Source: Geodermatophilus normandii (lineage in GTDB: Bacteria; Actinomycetota; Actinomycetes; Mycobacteriales; Geodermatophilaceae). From it: a stretch of 64,000 nt of DNA. Shown here one piece after another: positions 35,591 to 43,871 of the stretch; positions within the stretch are counted from its first letter, which is position 1, and every line of letters starts with the position of its first letter. The translations under genes were made by a program, and so were the position numbers. The notes under the pieces were generated by a model. It did no database searches. It had not been told where the DNA came from and saw only the letters and a list, made by a program, of their open reading frames with translations. Where the stretch lies: NCBI RefSeq assembly GCF_003182485.1, contig NZ_QGTX01000001.1, positions 4,054,001 through 4,118,000 on the forward strand. Reading direction: 5' to 3'.

Positions 35591-36615
35591 GACGCTGCCT
35601 CTCGCGAGCGGTGCTCGGTGGTCGATGTCGTTGATCCAGGTCCACCCGTGAGGCGGAGGACGACGTTGCCCCGCTTGTGGCCGGTGTCGACGTAGCGGTG
35701 CGCGTCGACGACGTCGGCGAGGTCGAAGGTGCGGTCCCGGACCGCCCGGTAGGCGCCGGCCTCGGCGAGGGCGACGAGGGAGGCCAGGTCGTCGGCGGTG
35801 GGCTTTCCGCCATCAACGGTGACCCGATGGCCGCTGCGCCGACTGCGGACCGGTGCCCGCAGGATGGCGGGCAGGTCGGCGATGACCAGCAGCAGCGCGC
35901 CGCCGGGCCGGAGCAGGGGCCGGGCGCGCTCGTACGGGGCGTTGCCGACGCAGTCGACGATCACGTCGTAACCGGCCCGCTCGGCGGTGAAGTCCTCGGT
36001 GGTGTGGTCGATCACCCGGTCGGCGCCCAGGGAGGTGACCAGGTCCCGGTTGCGCCCGCTGCACACCGCGGTCACGCGCCCGCCGGCGTACTCGGCGAGT
36101 TGCACCACCGCCGTGCCGACGGCACCGGAGGCGCCGTTCACCAGCACCGTGGCTCCCGGGACGAGATGCGCCTGCCGCAGGAAGCCGCGAGCGGTGAGGC
36201 CGCCGAAGACGAGGGTGACGGCGTCCTCGAACGTCATGGTCCGGGGCTTGAGTGCGATGGCGCCGTCGGACCGGATGCGGGCGTACTCAGCGTGCCCGCC
36301 GAAGTCCGCCCCCAGCATCGCGACCACCTCGTCGCCGGGAGCAAAGCGGGTGACGTCGCGGCCGATCGCCTCGACGACTCCGGCGGCGTCCATGCCCAGC
36401 ACCCGGCGCTTCGGACGGAGCAGCCCGATGCCCGTGGCGGCGAGCAGGCCGAGGCCGCGGGGCACCTCGCGGCTGCGGGCGCGGTGGTCGGCGGCGCTGA
36501 CGGTGCTCGCGTGCACCCGGATGAGGACGTCGTCGGGCCCCACCGACGGCCGTGGGATCTCCTCGACGCCGACGGTGTCCGGTCCGCCGAAGCGGCGGTA
36601 CACCGCGGCCCTCAT
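35587..36615 (-). CDS. Quinone-oxidoreductase-like NADP-dependent alcohol dehydrogenase family protein
   Basis: A 342-residue medium-chain dehydrogenase/reductase. The N-terminal GroES-like domain (about 1-120) has MDAAGVVEAIGRDV and FAPGDEVVAM, and the nucleotide-binding motif is VLVNGASGAVGTAVVQLA (about 147-164). No structural-zinc cysteine cluster is visible, consistent with zeta-crystallin/quinone oxidoreductases. The electron acceptor is unknown. Overlaps the DUF4386 gene upstream and the ABC ATPase downstream by 4 nt, so all are translated together. Confidence 0.9.
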   Translation of the reverse strand: MRAAVYRRFGGPDTVGVEEIPRPSVGPDDVLIRVHASTVSAADHRARSREVPRGLGLLAATGIGLLRPKRRVLGMDAAGVVEAIGRDVTRFAPGDEVVAMLGADFGGHAEYARIRSDGAIALKPRTMTFEDAVTLVFGGLTARGFLRQAHLVPGATVLVNGASGAVGTAVVQLAEYAGGRVTAVCSGRNRDLVTSLGADRVIDHTTEDFTAERAGYDVIVDCVGNAPYERARPLLRPGGALLLVIADLPAILRAPVRSRRSGHRVTVDGGKPTADDLASLVALAEAGAYRAVRDRTFDLADVVDAHRYVDTGHKRGNVVLRLTGGPGSTTSTTEHRSREAAS

Positions 36616-37358
36616 CGGACGGCCCGCGCGGGCGACAGGGCAGCGACGGCGGAGGGCCGGAAACCCCTGACGACCAGGTAGACGCCGAGCGAGAACTCCC
36701 AGACCGCGATGGGCGCCGCGGCGAGGAGGGCGATCGGCGCCGCACGGTCGTAGACGCCGGAGAAGATCGCGACGTCGGAGGCCAGCAACAGCGGCGCGCC
36801 GATGAGCCCGAGGGTGGGGAGGATGCGGGGCACGAGCCCCGACCGGTACAGCGCGTAGCCCAGGAACAGCGCGTTGAAGACGGGCATCAGACTCTGAGAG
36901 AGCAGGAACGTCCAGCCGTAGGCGGCACTCAGCGCGTGGCCGGCCGTGACGAGGGAGGCCGGGTCCGCGTCGGCGGTGCCGGCGACGTCGGTCCGCAGGG
37001 TGGACAGGGTGAGCACGGTGACGACACCGACGATGATCAGGGCCCCTTCGGTGACGCGGGAGGCCAGGAAGCCGATGGCGGCGGTCTCGCTCTGCCGCCT
37101 GAGCACCGGGAAGAGCACGACGGCGGTGCCGATGCAGGTCACAGCGACGACGACCTCGGTGCCCGCGGCGAGGAGCACGCCGTTGCCACTGCCGGCACCC
37201 AGGACGAAGCCGGCGTCGTTGCGCGCGTCCTGGTACAGCGCGAGGGTCGGCACGGACACGAAGGTGAGCAGGTAGAGGATCCCGGCGGCGAGCGAGGTCC
37301 GCCGCAGCTGGTCTGCCGGGGGTCGGGTCACTGCCCTGCTGGAGGCGGTGGTGGTCAT
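36612..37358 (-). CDS. DUF4386 membrane protein
   Basis: A 248-residue protein with about six to seven membrane helices and the N-terminal RRTSLAAGILYLLTFVSVP characteristic of DUF4386. A conserved central GHALSAAYGWTFLLSQSLMP and RSGLVPRILPTLGLIGAPLL support the call. The family has no assigned function. It is second in the ATGA-coupled operon. In many actinobacteria DUF4386 genes occur beside regulators and oxidoreductases of this kind. Confidence 0.9.
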   Translation of the reverse strand: MTTTASSRAVTRPPADQLRRTSLAAGILYLLTFVSVPTLALYQDARNDAGFVLGAGSGNGVLLAAGTEVVVAVTCIGTAVVLFPVLRRQSETAAIGFLASRVTEGALIIVGVVTVLTLSTLRTDVAGTADADPASLVTAGHALSAAYGWTFLLSQSLMPVFNALFLGYALYRSGLVPRILPTLGLIGAPLLLASDVAIFSGVYDRAAPIALLAAAPIAVWEFSLGVYLVVRGFRPSAVAALSPARAVR

Positions 37359-37645
37359 GGCGTGTCCCTCTCGGGCTGATGGGGCGTCGGGGTGGAGCCG
37401 TACGTCTGGTCCGCGTCGAGGCGGATGAGCGACAGCAGCGGCAGACCCAGGTCCCGCACCAGCTGCAGGACACCGTGCAGTGCGGCCTGGTCGAGGACCG
37501 TGCCGCGCAGGATGGTGGTGCCATCGGGCTCGGTGCGGAAGGACAGCCCGTCGAACGTGGCGGCCCACCGTGCGTCGAGGTGGCCCTCGAGCCGGATCTC
37601 GTAGCGCGGGGGGACGTCCGGACGACCGGTCGTCGGTCTGCTCAT
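37355..37645 (-). CDS. Small conserved protein heading the island operon
   Basis: A 96-residue soluble protein: RYEIRLEGHLDARWAATFDG (about 14-33), TTILRGTVLDQAALHGVL (about 43-60) and VRDLGLPLLSLIRLD. I recall this pattern from small uncharacterised actinobacterial proteins encoded next to LuxR-type regulators, but no function. A strong AAGGAGG box precedes the ATG. As first gene of the five-gene operon it directly follows the predicted promoter and operator. Confidence 0.82.
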   Translation of the reverse strand: MSRPTTGRPDVPPRYEIRLEGHLDARWAATFDGLSFRTEPDGTTILRGTVLDQAALHGVLQLVRDLGLPLLSLIRLDADQTYGSTPTPHQPERDTP

Positions 37646-37673
37646 GTCTGCTCCCGCCTCCTTCGACGCGGGA

Positions 37674-37679
37674 AAGCTA
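37674..37679 (-). promoter_or_regulatory. -10 hexamer TAGCTT of the island operon
   Basis: On the minus strand TAGCTT lies 28 nt before the ATG at 37645. No -35 consensus is present, as expected for an activator-dependent promoter. Confidence 0.5.
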
Positions 37680-37698
37680 GGAGCGGAGGTGATGAGCC

Positions 37699-37734
37699 CG
37701 GATCACCACACCTGGTGATCCGGGTGGTGATCCG
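37699..37734 (-). promoter_or_regulatory. Operator with three TGGTGATCCG half-sites
   Basis: A perfect 10-bp inverted repeat with 4-nt spacer (37699-37708 and 37713-37722) is followed by a third identical half-site (37725-37734). The palindrome centre is about 43 bp upstream of the inferred transcription start, ideal for an activator touching RNA polymerase. The regulator gene next door is the obvious candidate. Confidence 0.7.
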
Positions 37735-37755
37735 CGGGGAGCCCGGTCCCCGAGA

Positions 37756-40479
37756 TCAGCGCTGGGGTCTGCGCGGCAGGAGACCGAGCTCGCCGGCCCG
37801 GCGGACCGCTGCCCGGCGGCTGTTGACGCCGAGCTTCGCGTAGACGTTGCGGGTGTGGGTGCGCACCGTGTTGAGCGAGAGGTACAGCTCGCGGGCGATG
37901 CCGGGACCGTCCAGATCGGTTCCGAGGAGGCGCAGGACCTCCAACTCCCGGCCGCTGAGCGGTTCGATCAGGTGCTGCTGGGCGAGCGGTCCGCGATCAG
38001 GAGCAGGATCGGCGTCGAGCAGCCGGCGGACGTGGGCGTGGGTGCCGCCGCCCGTCTCGAGGGTCCGGAGGAGCGAGGCCATCGCCTGCCCCTCGTCGAG
38101 GAAGACCCGCACGTGACCCTCCGGGGCGGCGAGGGTGAGCGCACGGTCCAGTGACGCGAGGGCAGCGGGGACGTCGCCGCCCGCCTGGCGGGCCAGAGCC
38201 AGGTGCACGGAGAGCTGGATGACGCTTCCCCGGCGTCGCCCTGCACCGGCCGCCTCCACCAGCCGCTCCAGCAGCCCGGTCGCCTGGACGAGGGAGGTCG
38301 GGTCGCCTGAGTGCTCGTGCTGGGCCAGCAGGATCCGGGCCAGGGTGGCGTGCTCGAACTCGCGCAGGTAGGAGAGCGCGTCGTCGGGCGACAGTCCCCG
38401 CTCGCGCGCCCAGCCGAGGGCCTCGCCGACCCGGTGCTGTGCCACCCACATCCGCGCCCGCACCGCGGGGATCGGCCGCACGTCGGGGAACATGTCGCCG
38501 ACGTACAGGCGCTCGGCCTCGTCGAGCAGGCTGACGGCGGCGTCCGGGTCCCCTTCTGCCGCGCGCAGTCGCGCCATCGCGATCCTGCTGCGGTGCCGGT
38601 TCTGCGGCAGTCCGGCGCCGTCGCCCAGGTGGTCACTGAGAGCCAGGTGTTCGTGCGCCGCCTCGAGTTCGTTGCGCTCCAGGAAGAGCTCGCTCAGGCC
38701 CACGTGCATGTCCGCCACGCCACGCAGCACCCGCGGGTCGTGCCGAGCTGCGGTCGTCAGACCGGCCTCGTAGGTGGTGCGGGCGTCCCGGAGCCGACCA
38801 CGGGCGAGGTCGATGTCCGCCAGGGCGATCGAGACGCCCAGGGTGTCGGAGTGGTGGCCTGCCCGGTGCAACTGCGCGCGGGACTCGTTCCACCACCGGT
38901 GGGCGGCGTCGAGGTCACCGCTGGTCCAGTGCGCCAGTCCCAGCAGGCCTGCAGCGGACCCGCGCACCAGGTGCTCGTCGTCCCCGGCGAGTTCGAGGAC
39001 GCGTTCCGCGTGCGTCACGGTCCCCTGCAGGTCACCGGTCAGACGAGCCTGGGCGGCGCGATAGACGGCGACCTGGCTCCGGACCACCCGGACGACGGCC
39101 TCGTCCGCACTCGCCCCGACCGGTTCACGCGAGCCGACGGCCTCCAGCCACCGTTCAGCATCACGGAGGTGCTCCTCCACCCCGTCCACCTCCCCGTGGA
39201 CGAGGATGGCGCCGGCGTATCCCGCGCGGAGGACCGGCCGGTCCCGGAGCACGTGCTCGGGGAGCTGCTTGAACCAGTGGCGGAGCGTGGTCTCCTGGCG
39301 GTTCTGCCGCGCCGCCGGCATGGCGAGCTCCACCAGCTCGGCAGCACGTTCGGGGTCCCCACCGGCCAGCGCGTGCCGGATCGCCTCACCCGGTTCCTCG
39401 TCACGGGCCCACCACTCGCTGGCCCGCCGGTGCAGCACGGGCACACGCTCGGGCTGTTCGGCCAACAGCCGCGCGTGCAGCACGTCGGCGAAGAGGTGGT
39501 GGTAGCGGTACCAGTGGCGGCGGTCGTCGAGCGGCACCAGGAAGAGGTTCGCGCGGTCCAAGTCCTCGAGCATCGCCGCGCCGCCGTCCCGGCCGACGAC
39601 GACGTCGCACAGTGGGCCGCTGAGGCGGCTCAGGACGGCCGTCGACAGGAGGAAGTCCCGGACGACCTCGGGCTGCCGCTGCAGCACCTCCTCGACCAGG
39701 TAGTCGACGATGTACCGGTCGTCGCCCGCGAAGCCGGCGATGAAGGCCGCGAGGTCGTCGCGCCCCTGCATCGAGAGGGCCGCCAGTTGCAGCGCGGCGA
39801 TCCAACCCTCGGTGCGGGCATCGAGTGCCGCCACGTGCTCCGGGGGCAGGGCGAGCCCCATCGCCTCGTTGAGGTAGGCCGCCGCCTCGTCCGCGGTGAA
39901 GCGCAGGTCGGCGGCACGCACCTCGACCAGCTGTCCGCGTGCCCGCAGTCGGGCCAGAGGCAAGGCAGGGTCGGCACGGGTGGCGATCACCAGGTGGACG
40001 TTCGGGGGCAGGCGCTCCAGCAGGAAGGCCAGCCGGTCGTGCACCTCCCGCGTGGCGATGACGTGGTAGTCGTCCAGGACCAACACCACGTCGCCCGAGG
40101 CCGCATCCAGCTCGTTGACCAGGGTGGCCAGCACCTCGTCCATCGCCGCGTGGGGCTCCTGCAGAACCGCCAGAGCTCCGTTGCCGACCCTGTCGACCGC
40201 GGTCTGCAAGGCGGAGACCAGATAGGTCCAGAAGACGACCGGGTCGTTGTCCCGCTCGTCGAGCGAGAGCCATGCGATCGACCGACCGGGGGCTGCGACG
40301 GCGAGCCACTCGGTCACCAGTGTCGTCTTCCCGAACCCGGCGGGAGCCGAGATCAACGTCAGGACCGCCTCGTCCCCGCGGTCGAGGCGCTCGGTCAACC
40401 GGGCACGCGCCACCACACCGCGCCGCCGCCGAGGAGCGTGCAGCTTGGTGCTGAGCAGGGGTTCCAATCCGACCACCAC
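37756..40479 (-). CDS. LuxR-family LAL/MalT-like transcriptional regulator
   Basis: A ~907-residue STAND ATPase regulator. Walker A APAGFGKTTL (about 42-51), Walker B VVLVLDDYH (about 132-140) and the MalT-like GRDDLAAFIAGFAGDDRYIV segment precede a helical TPR-type region (about 350-800). A C-terminal LuxR helix-turn-helix follows (about 838-900: LSGRELEVLRLLG, LSLNTVRTHTRNVYAKLGV). The start at GTG 40479 (or 40476) is uncertain. The frame extends to 40548. It is likely an inducer-dependent activator of the downstream operon. Confidence 0.9.
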   Translation of the reverse strand: MVVGLEPLLSTKLHAPRRRRGVVARARLTERLDRGDEAVLTLISAPAGFGKTTLVTEWLAVAAPGRSIAWLSLDERDNDPVVFWTYLVSALQTAVDRVGNGALAVLQEPHAAMDEVLATLVNELDAASGDVVLVLDDYHVIATREVHDRLAFLLERLPPNVHLVIATRADPALPLARLRARGQLVEVRAADLRFTADEAAAYLNEAMGLALPPEHVAALDARTEGWIAALQLAALSMQGRDDLAAFIAGFAGDDRYIVDYLVEEVLQRQPEVVRDFLLSTAVLSRLSGPLCDVVVGRDGGAAMLEDLDRANLFLVPLDDRRHWYRYHHLFADVLHARLLAEQPERVPVLHRRASEWWARDEEPGEAIRHALAGGDPERAAELVELAMPAARQNRQETTLRHWFKQLPEHVLRDRPVLRAGYAGAILVHGEVDGVEEHLRDAERWLEAVGSREPVGASADEAVVRVVRSQVAVYRAAQARLTGDLQGTVTHAERVLELAGDDEHLVRGSAAGLLGLAHWTSGDLDAAHRWWNESRAQLHRAGHHSDTLGVSIALADIDLARGRLRDARTTYEAGLTTAARHDPRVLRGVADMHVGLSELFLERNELEAAHEHLALSDHLGDGAGLPQNRHRSRIAMARLRAAEGDPDAAVSLLDEAERLYVGDMFPDVRPIPAVRARMWVAQHRVGEALGWARERGLSPDDALSYLREFEHATLARILLAQHEHSGDPTSLVQATGLLERLVEAAGAGRRRGSVIQLSVHLALARQAGGDVPAALASLDRALTLAAPEGHVRVFLDEGQAMASLLRTLETGGGTHAHVRRLLDADPAPDRGPLAQQHLIEPLSGRELEVLRLLGTDLDGPGIARELYLSLNTVRTHTRNVYAKLGVNSRRAAVRRAGELGLLPRRPQR

Positions 40480-40754
40480 CCTCGCGGGGCCGAGCCCCGG
40501 CGTCGACGACTCAGTCCACCGGCAACACCGTCGGCCCAGGTGACGCATCCTGGCAGCGCGGTCCGGCAGTGTCGACGGCCTTCCACCCCGTCACGTGCCG
40601 ACGGCCTCGCGGCATGGTGCGGCACGGACACGGGTGCGCTCCCCGCACCTGCCGGACAGACCGAGCACCTACAGCACCCGGTCCCGGCCGGTCCGCACCA
40701 GTGCGGCACCCCGGTGTCTGACTCGGCGGCCTCACCGGGACCGAGGGTCGTGTC
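40480..40754. other. Spacer upstream of the LAL regulator gene
   Basis: No convincing gene or hairpin is seen in this ~275-bp stretch. It should hold the regulator's promoter, but I find no clear -10/-35 pair. Confidence 0.4.
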
Positions 40755-41157
40755 GTGACCGGCCGGGACACGCCGCACCCGACCGGTCGGACTCCTCCGT
40801 TCGGGCCGTTCCGCCGGCGAGCGCGCCCCCCCGAGGGCGGGGCGCGGCGGGCGGCGGCGGTGTCGTGCGCCTGGTGCGGCGGCTCGGTCACGCCGCGGTC
40901 CCGAGGACCCATCCCGAAGTGGTGCTCGGGCAGCTGCAGACGCCCGGCGTGGGAGCAAGCCCGCGCGGCGGCGTCGGGCCGGTCACCGGTCGAGGTGGTC
41001 GAGCGCCGCGTCCTGGTCCGTGTACCGGCCACCCCCACCTGTCGGGACCGGGCGCGGTCGCTCCACGAGTCGGCGACACAGGCCCGACGACGGGCGCGTC
41101 CGTGACCGCGATCTCGCCGCGCCAGCTGTCGCTCTCAGCGACGTCTCGAGGACCGTC
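40755..41157 (+). pseudogene. Zinc-ribbon protein gene broken by a frameshift
   Basis: The frame from GTG 40755 encodes AVSCAWCGGSV and IPKWCSGSCRRPAWEQARAA, a four-Cys zinc ribbon followed by SGRSPVEVVERRV, a pattern I recall from small actinobacterial proteins. It stops early at 41105. The expected continuation, DDGRVRDRDLAAPAVALSDV, is in the next frame, so one base was gained or lost near 41081. No proper stop follows in that frame. Function of the family is unknown to me. Confidence 0.65.
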
Positions 41158-41397
41158 GAGCGCCGGTCGGCGAGCACCCACTCAGCCGGCGACACCCCGC
41201 TGCCAGCAGGGCGCCACCGGTGTCCCCGAACGGCCCACCCAGGGCGGCAGGTCCGGGCGCTGTGGTGTCCGGAGGGCGCCGGGAACGACCCGGGACCGCT
41301 CCCCAGCACTGCTCACCGAGGTGGTCCCCACGGGCAGGGCACTTGTGCTCTGGGTCACAGGCTGCGCGGGGTCGACAGTTGCTCTCCCCGACCAACC
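41158..41397. other. Degenerate stretch between two pseudogenes
   Basis: No intact gene is visible. It probably contains the lost 3' end of the zinc-ribbon gene and the 5' part of the decayed secreted-protein copy. Confidence 0.4.
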
Positions 41398-41466
41398 GTC
41401 GAGGGGCGTGTCGTCATCACAACCAGCGGACGCATGTCCCTGCAGTACCACTTCCCGCCGGCATGA
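41398..41466 (+). pseudogene. C-terminal remnant of a tandem copy of the secreted protein
   Basis: VEGRVVITTSGRMSLQYHFP followed by PA and a stop closely parallels the last 23 codons of the intact neighbour (VQGHIVVTASGRVTMTCHFP, then PPA). The upstream part is no longer recognisable. The cysteine near the end is replaced by Tyr. Confidence 0.65.
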
Positions 41467-41510
41467 CGGGCTTCTGTGAACCCTTCCCACACCCATCGCA
41501 GGAGGATGAG

Positions 41511-41888
41511 ATGACGAATCGACTGGTCAGGGCCACGGTCATCGGCGGTGTCGGGGTCGTACTGGCGACCGCAGTGCCCGCCACAGCGCAGGCGGCAGCG
41601 GTGGTCATCCGCAACCGGCAGGTGGTGGACTGCTACACCGAAGCCGGCAACCTCCCGTTCCTGCCCGTGCCGGAGGTCGGGATCGAGAACTCCACGGTCG
41701 TCCTCACGCCGCGAGGAGGCCTCAACGTCACCTGCTTCGGCCAACTGCCCGAGGGGATCTCACCGCCGGCGAAGACCTACCAGGCCTGGGTGCCCTGTCA
41801 CAGCGACACGGACGTCGTCCAAGGCCACATCGTCGTCACGGCCAGCGGCCGGGTGACGATGACCTGTCATTTCCCACCGCCAGCGTGA
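41511..41888 (+). CDS. Small secreted Cys-containing protein, unknown
   Basis: A 125-residue protein with a Sec signal peptide (about 1-30; RATVIGGVGVVLATAVPATA then AQA before the likely cleavage site) and a mature domain of about 95 residues with four cysteines (DCYTEA, VTCFGQ, VPCHSD, MTCHF) that could form two disulfides. A GGAGG box precedes the ATG. I recognise no family. A decayed second copy lies immediately upstream, so the locus once held a tandem pair. Confidence 0.8.
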   Translation: MTNRLVRATVIGGVGVVLATAVPATAQAAAVVIRNRQVVDCYTEAGNLPFLPVPEVGIENSTVVLTPRGGLNVTCFGQLPEGISPPAKTYQAWVPCHSDTDVVQGHIVVTASGRVTMTCHFPPPA

Positions 41889-42110
41889 GTCGCTGAGCAG
41901 AACAGCGAACCCGCGGGGATGGTGGCCGACAGGCCGCCCACGAGGGCCTGGTCCCAGGTCACCGGCCCCTCCCGGATCTGGATCGGATGTAGTAGGACAT
42001 CGCGCCATCGTGCCGTTCCCTGTCTTGCGTTGACTGAGAACTGATCTTCGGCTCGACCTGCGGCTTCGCGGTTGACGACCGTTGATCGGCAACGGCATCC
42101 AGCCGCCCTG

Positions 42111-42130
42111 CTGAGAGCAGATCGAGAGCA
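42111..42130 (-). repeat. Right copy of 20-bp inverted repeat
   Basis: The reverse complement of this stretch matches 33411-33430 at 19 of 20 bases. Confidence 0.6.
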
Positions 42131-42139
42131 GTCCCGCCG

Positions 42140-42157
42140 CGCAGGCAGGTCACCGGC
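42140..42157 (+). repeat. Right copy of 18-bp direct repeat (possible attR)
   Basis: Identical to 33385-33402 and placed just outside the inverted repeat, as at the left end. Confidence 0.55.
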
Positions 42158-42208
42158 TCGCCTCGTGCTCCTCCGGATCGTGCGGTCGATCGGGGTGGAG
42201 CACGGGGC

Positions 42209-42697
42209 CTACTCGTCCTCGTCGAGGCGGGTCTCGGTGGCCTCGTAGCCGCCGCCCGGCCACTCCCACCGGCCCCTGACGGTTCCGGCGGTGCGGTCGA
42301 TGGTGCCGCGGAACCGCGCCGGGGAGTCCTGGGCCCCGTGCCAGATCGTGAGGTCGTCGCCCTCGATCCGCCAGAAGTACTCGAGCGCGAACGAGCAGAA
42401 CGGACCCGGTCCCTCGTCGCTGAAGAACATCGACCGCAGCGTCTCCTGTGCGTGGTCGTAGCCGATGTACTCGGCGCCCTCCTGCTCCTTCCCGTCGATC
42501 CTCATCCGCTGCACGAGGAAGTGGCCGCCCGGCAGCCAGCGCCGTGTCACCGTGCCGGTGAACGGCGCGCTGCCGTCGAGGTCGTGGCCCTCCAGCCGCC
42601 ACGTGCCCTCCAGCCCGTGGAGCCGGCGCAGCTGCGGGTGGGGATTCGGGGCCCGGGGCCCGCTCGCCTGTTCGGTGGGGTCGGGGTCGGTCGTCAC
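42209..42697 (-). CDS. DUF1579-like lipocalin-type protein
   Basis: A 162-residue soluble protein starting at a GTG after AGGAGG. The HPQLRRLHGLEGTWRLEGHD opening, FTGTVTRRWLPGGHFLVQRM, EYIGYDHAQETLRSMFFSDE and GTVRGRWEWPGGGYEAT resemble DUF1579-type calycin proteins that describe a beta-barrel. No catalytic residues can be named. The frame extends upstream into an unrelated reductase fragment, which is why the internal GTG is chosen. Confidence 0.82.
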   Translation of the reverse strand: MTTDPDPTEQASGPRAPNPHPQLRRLHGLEGTWRLEGHDLDGSAPFTGTVTRRWLPGGHFLVQRMRIDGKEQEGAEYIGYDHAQETLRSMFFSDEGPGPFCSFALEYFWRIEGDDLTIWHGAQDSPARFRGTIDRTAGTVRGRWEWPGGGYEATETRLDEDE

Positions 42698-42840
42698 GGT
42701 GGACCTCCTGGACGAGCGGGGCAGGGTCGTCACGGTCTCGGACCCGCGGAGAGCCGAGAACTGATCGGTCCGGGTCCGTCCGGCAACGGGTTCCTCGGGC
42801 ACACCGCTCGGCGCGGTGCGGACGGCAGTCGGGTGCCGGG

Positions 42841-43132
42841 TCACCGCAGCACCGGGAACACCAGGAGGGTGAGCCTGTCGCCCGGCACGCAGACCGTCGG
42901 AATTGCCGAGCGGGACGTCCGGGGACGACAGCCTGCCGGAGGAGGGGCGGTCGCCCTCCCCCATCACGACGGGGACCAGGCCCACGGCCACCTCGTCGAG
43001 CGACCCCAGGTCCAGGCACTGCCGGGCGATGGACCGCCTGCGGCTCGCGCCGGGAGCACCTGGCGCGGGAGCACCCACCGGCAGCTCGACGACGGGTGCG
43101 GTGAGGGCGCGTTGCCCCGACCGGCTGCCCAC
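42841..43132 (-). pseudogene. Dihydrofolate-reductase-like (RibD C-terminal) fragments
   Basis: One frame gives SIARQCLDLGSLDEVAVGLV then PVVMGEG, the C-terminal core of RibD_C/dihydrofolate-reductase family proteins. Another frame just downstream gives DRLTLLVFPVLR and a stop at 42843-42841, reminiscent of the same core in a related protein. Neither has the N-terminal NADPH-binding half. This looks like the remains of one or two reductase genes. Confidence 0.55.
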
Positions 43133-43159
43133 CCCCTCGGCGAGTGCTCCGGTCGGCGG

Positions 43160-43864
43160 CTACTCGGGACCACCGCGGCCGGCGGCCGCTGCGGCGACGG
43201 CCCCGAGGTCGTTGGCGGCCAGGTGGAGCAGCACCGGTGCCAGCAGGCTGCCGCTGCGCCGGCGGAGCCGGGTGAACAGGACGTCGACGCCCGCAGTGGC
43301 CAGGCAGGCCGCGGCGACCGTGCCGGTCCGGCGCGCCGGCGTCGTCCCCACCCCGTTGAGCGCGAGCCCCTCGAGCGTCGGCGCGACGTGCCAGAGCCCG
43401 AACAGCCCCGCCGCCGCGGCATCCGCCGCCCGCGAGGGCAGCACGCGGTGCAGCGCCGGCGGCAGGACGCCGCGGAAGGCGACCTCCTCCCACACCACGG
43501 TGCCGACCGGGATTCGCACCAGCACCCGCCACGCCAGCTCCCACCGGTCCAGCCCGGTGACCCGCGCGTCGGCGAGCAGCGGCCGGACGGCGGGGACGGC
43601 GAGCGCGACCGCGTACCCGGCGCCGACCACGGCGGCGCAGGCCCCGCCGTGGCGCGCGCCGGAGCGCAGCCGCCGGGGGTCCAGGCCCAGCTCGTCCCAG
43701 GAGGCGCCCCGGGCACGGGCGGCCGCCAGCAGTGCCGCGGTGGCGGTGGCGTTCACCGGCACGTACGCGCGCCGCGGCAGCCGCGGCACCACGAGGTCGT
43801 TCCACGCCGCGAGCAGGAGGACCAGGCCCGCGGCCCACCGGACGTCGGAGCCGCGGGCGGACAC
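43160..43864 (-). CDS. CPBP family intramembrane metalloprotease
   Basis: A 234-residue multi-helix protein of the CAAX-protease/bacteriocin-processing (Abi) family. The three signature elements are present: VVWEEVAFRG (about 123-132, Glu-Glu and Arg), GLWHVAPT (His, about 156) and LLHLAANDL (His and Asn near the C-terminus). GTG start. Its partners could be prenylated or membrane peptides, but no substrate is evident. It lies between two reductase fragments. Confidence 0.88.
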   Translation of the reverse strand: MSARGSDVRWAAGLVLLLAAWNDLVVPRLPRRAYVPVNATATAALLAAARARGASWDELGLDPRRLRSGARHGGACAAVVGAGYAVALAVPAVRPLLADARVTGLDRWELAWRVLVRIPVGTVVWEEVAFRGVLPPALHRVLPSRAADAAAAGLFGLWHVAPTLEGLALNGVGTTPARRTGTVAAACLATAGVDVLFTRLRRRSGSLLAPVLLHLAANDLGAVAAAAAGRGGPE

Positions 43865-43871
43865 GGGCCCG

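Larger units (their letters stand above)
41889..42208. other. Right-end region of the accessory segment
   Basis: No gene is supported. It contains the right inverted repeat (42111-42130) and right direct repeat (42140-42157). A further 17-bp copy of the glnA1-terminator arm sequence is at 41955-41971. Confidence 0.5.

Noticed and set aside
41955-41971. Copy of the glnA1 terminator arm as the true right attachment site
   Set aside because: 17 bp match 33391-33407, but GGTCACCGG cores also occur in other terminators (e.g. 44146-44187), and the 42140 copy keeps the nested order with the inverted repeat.
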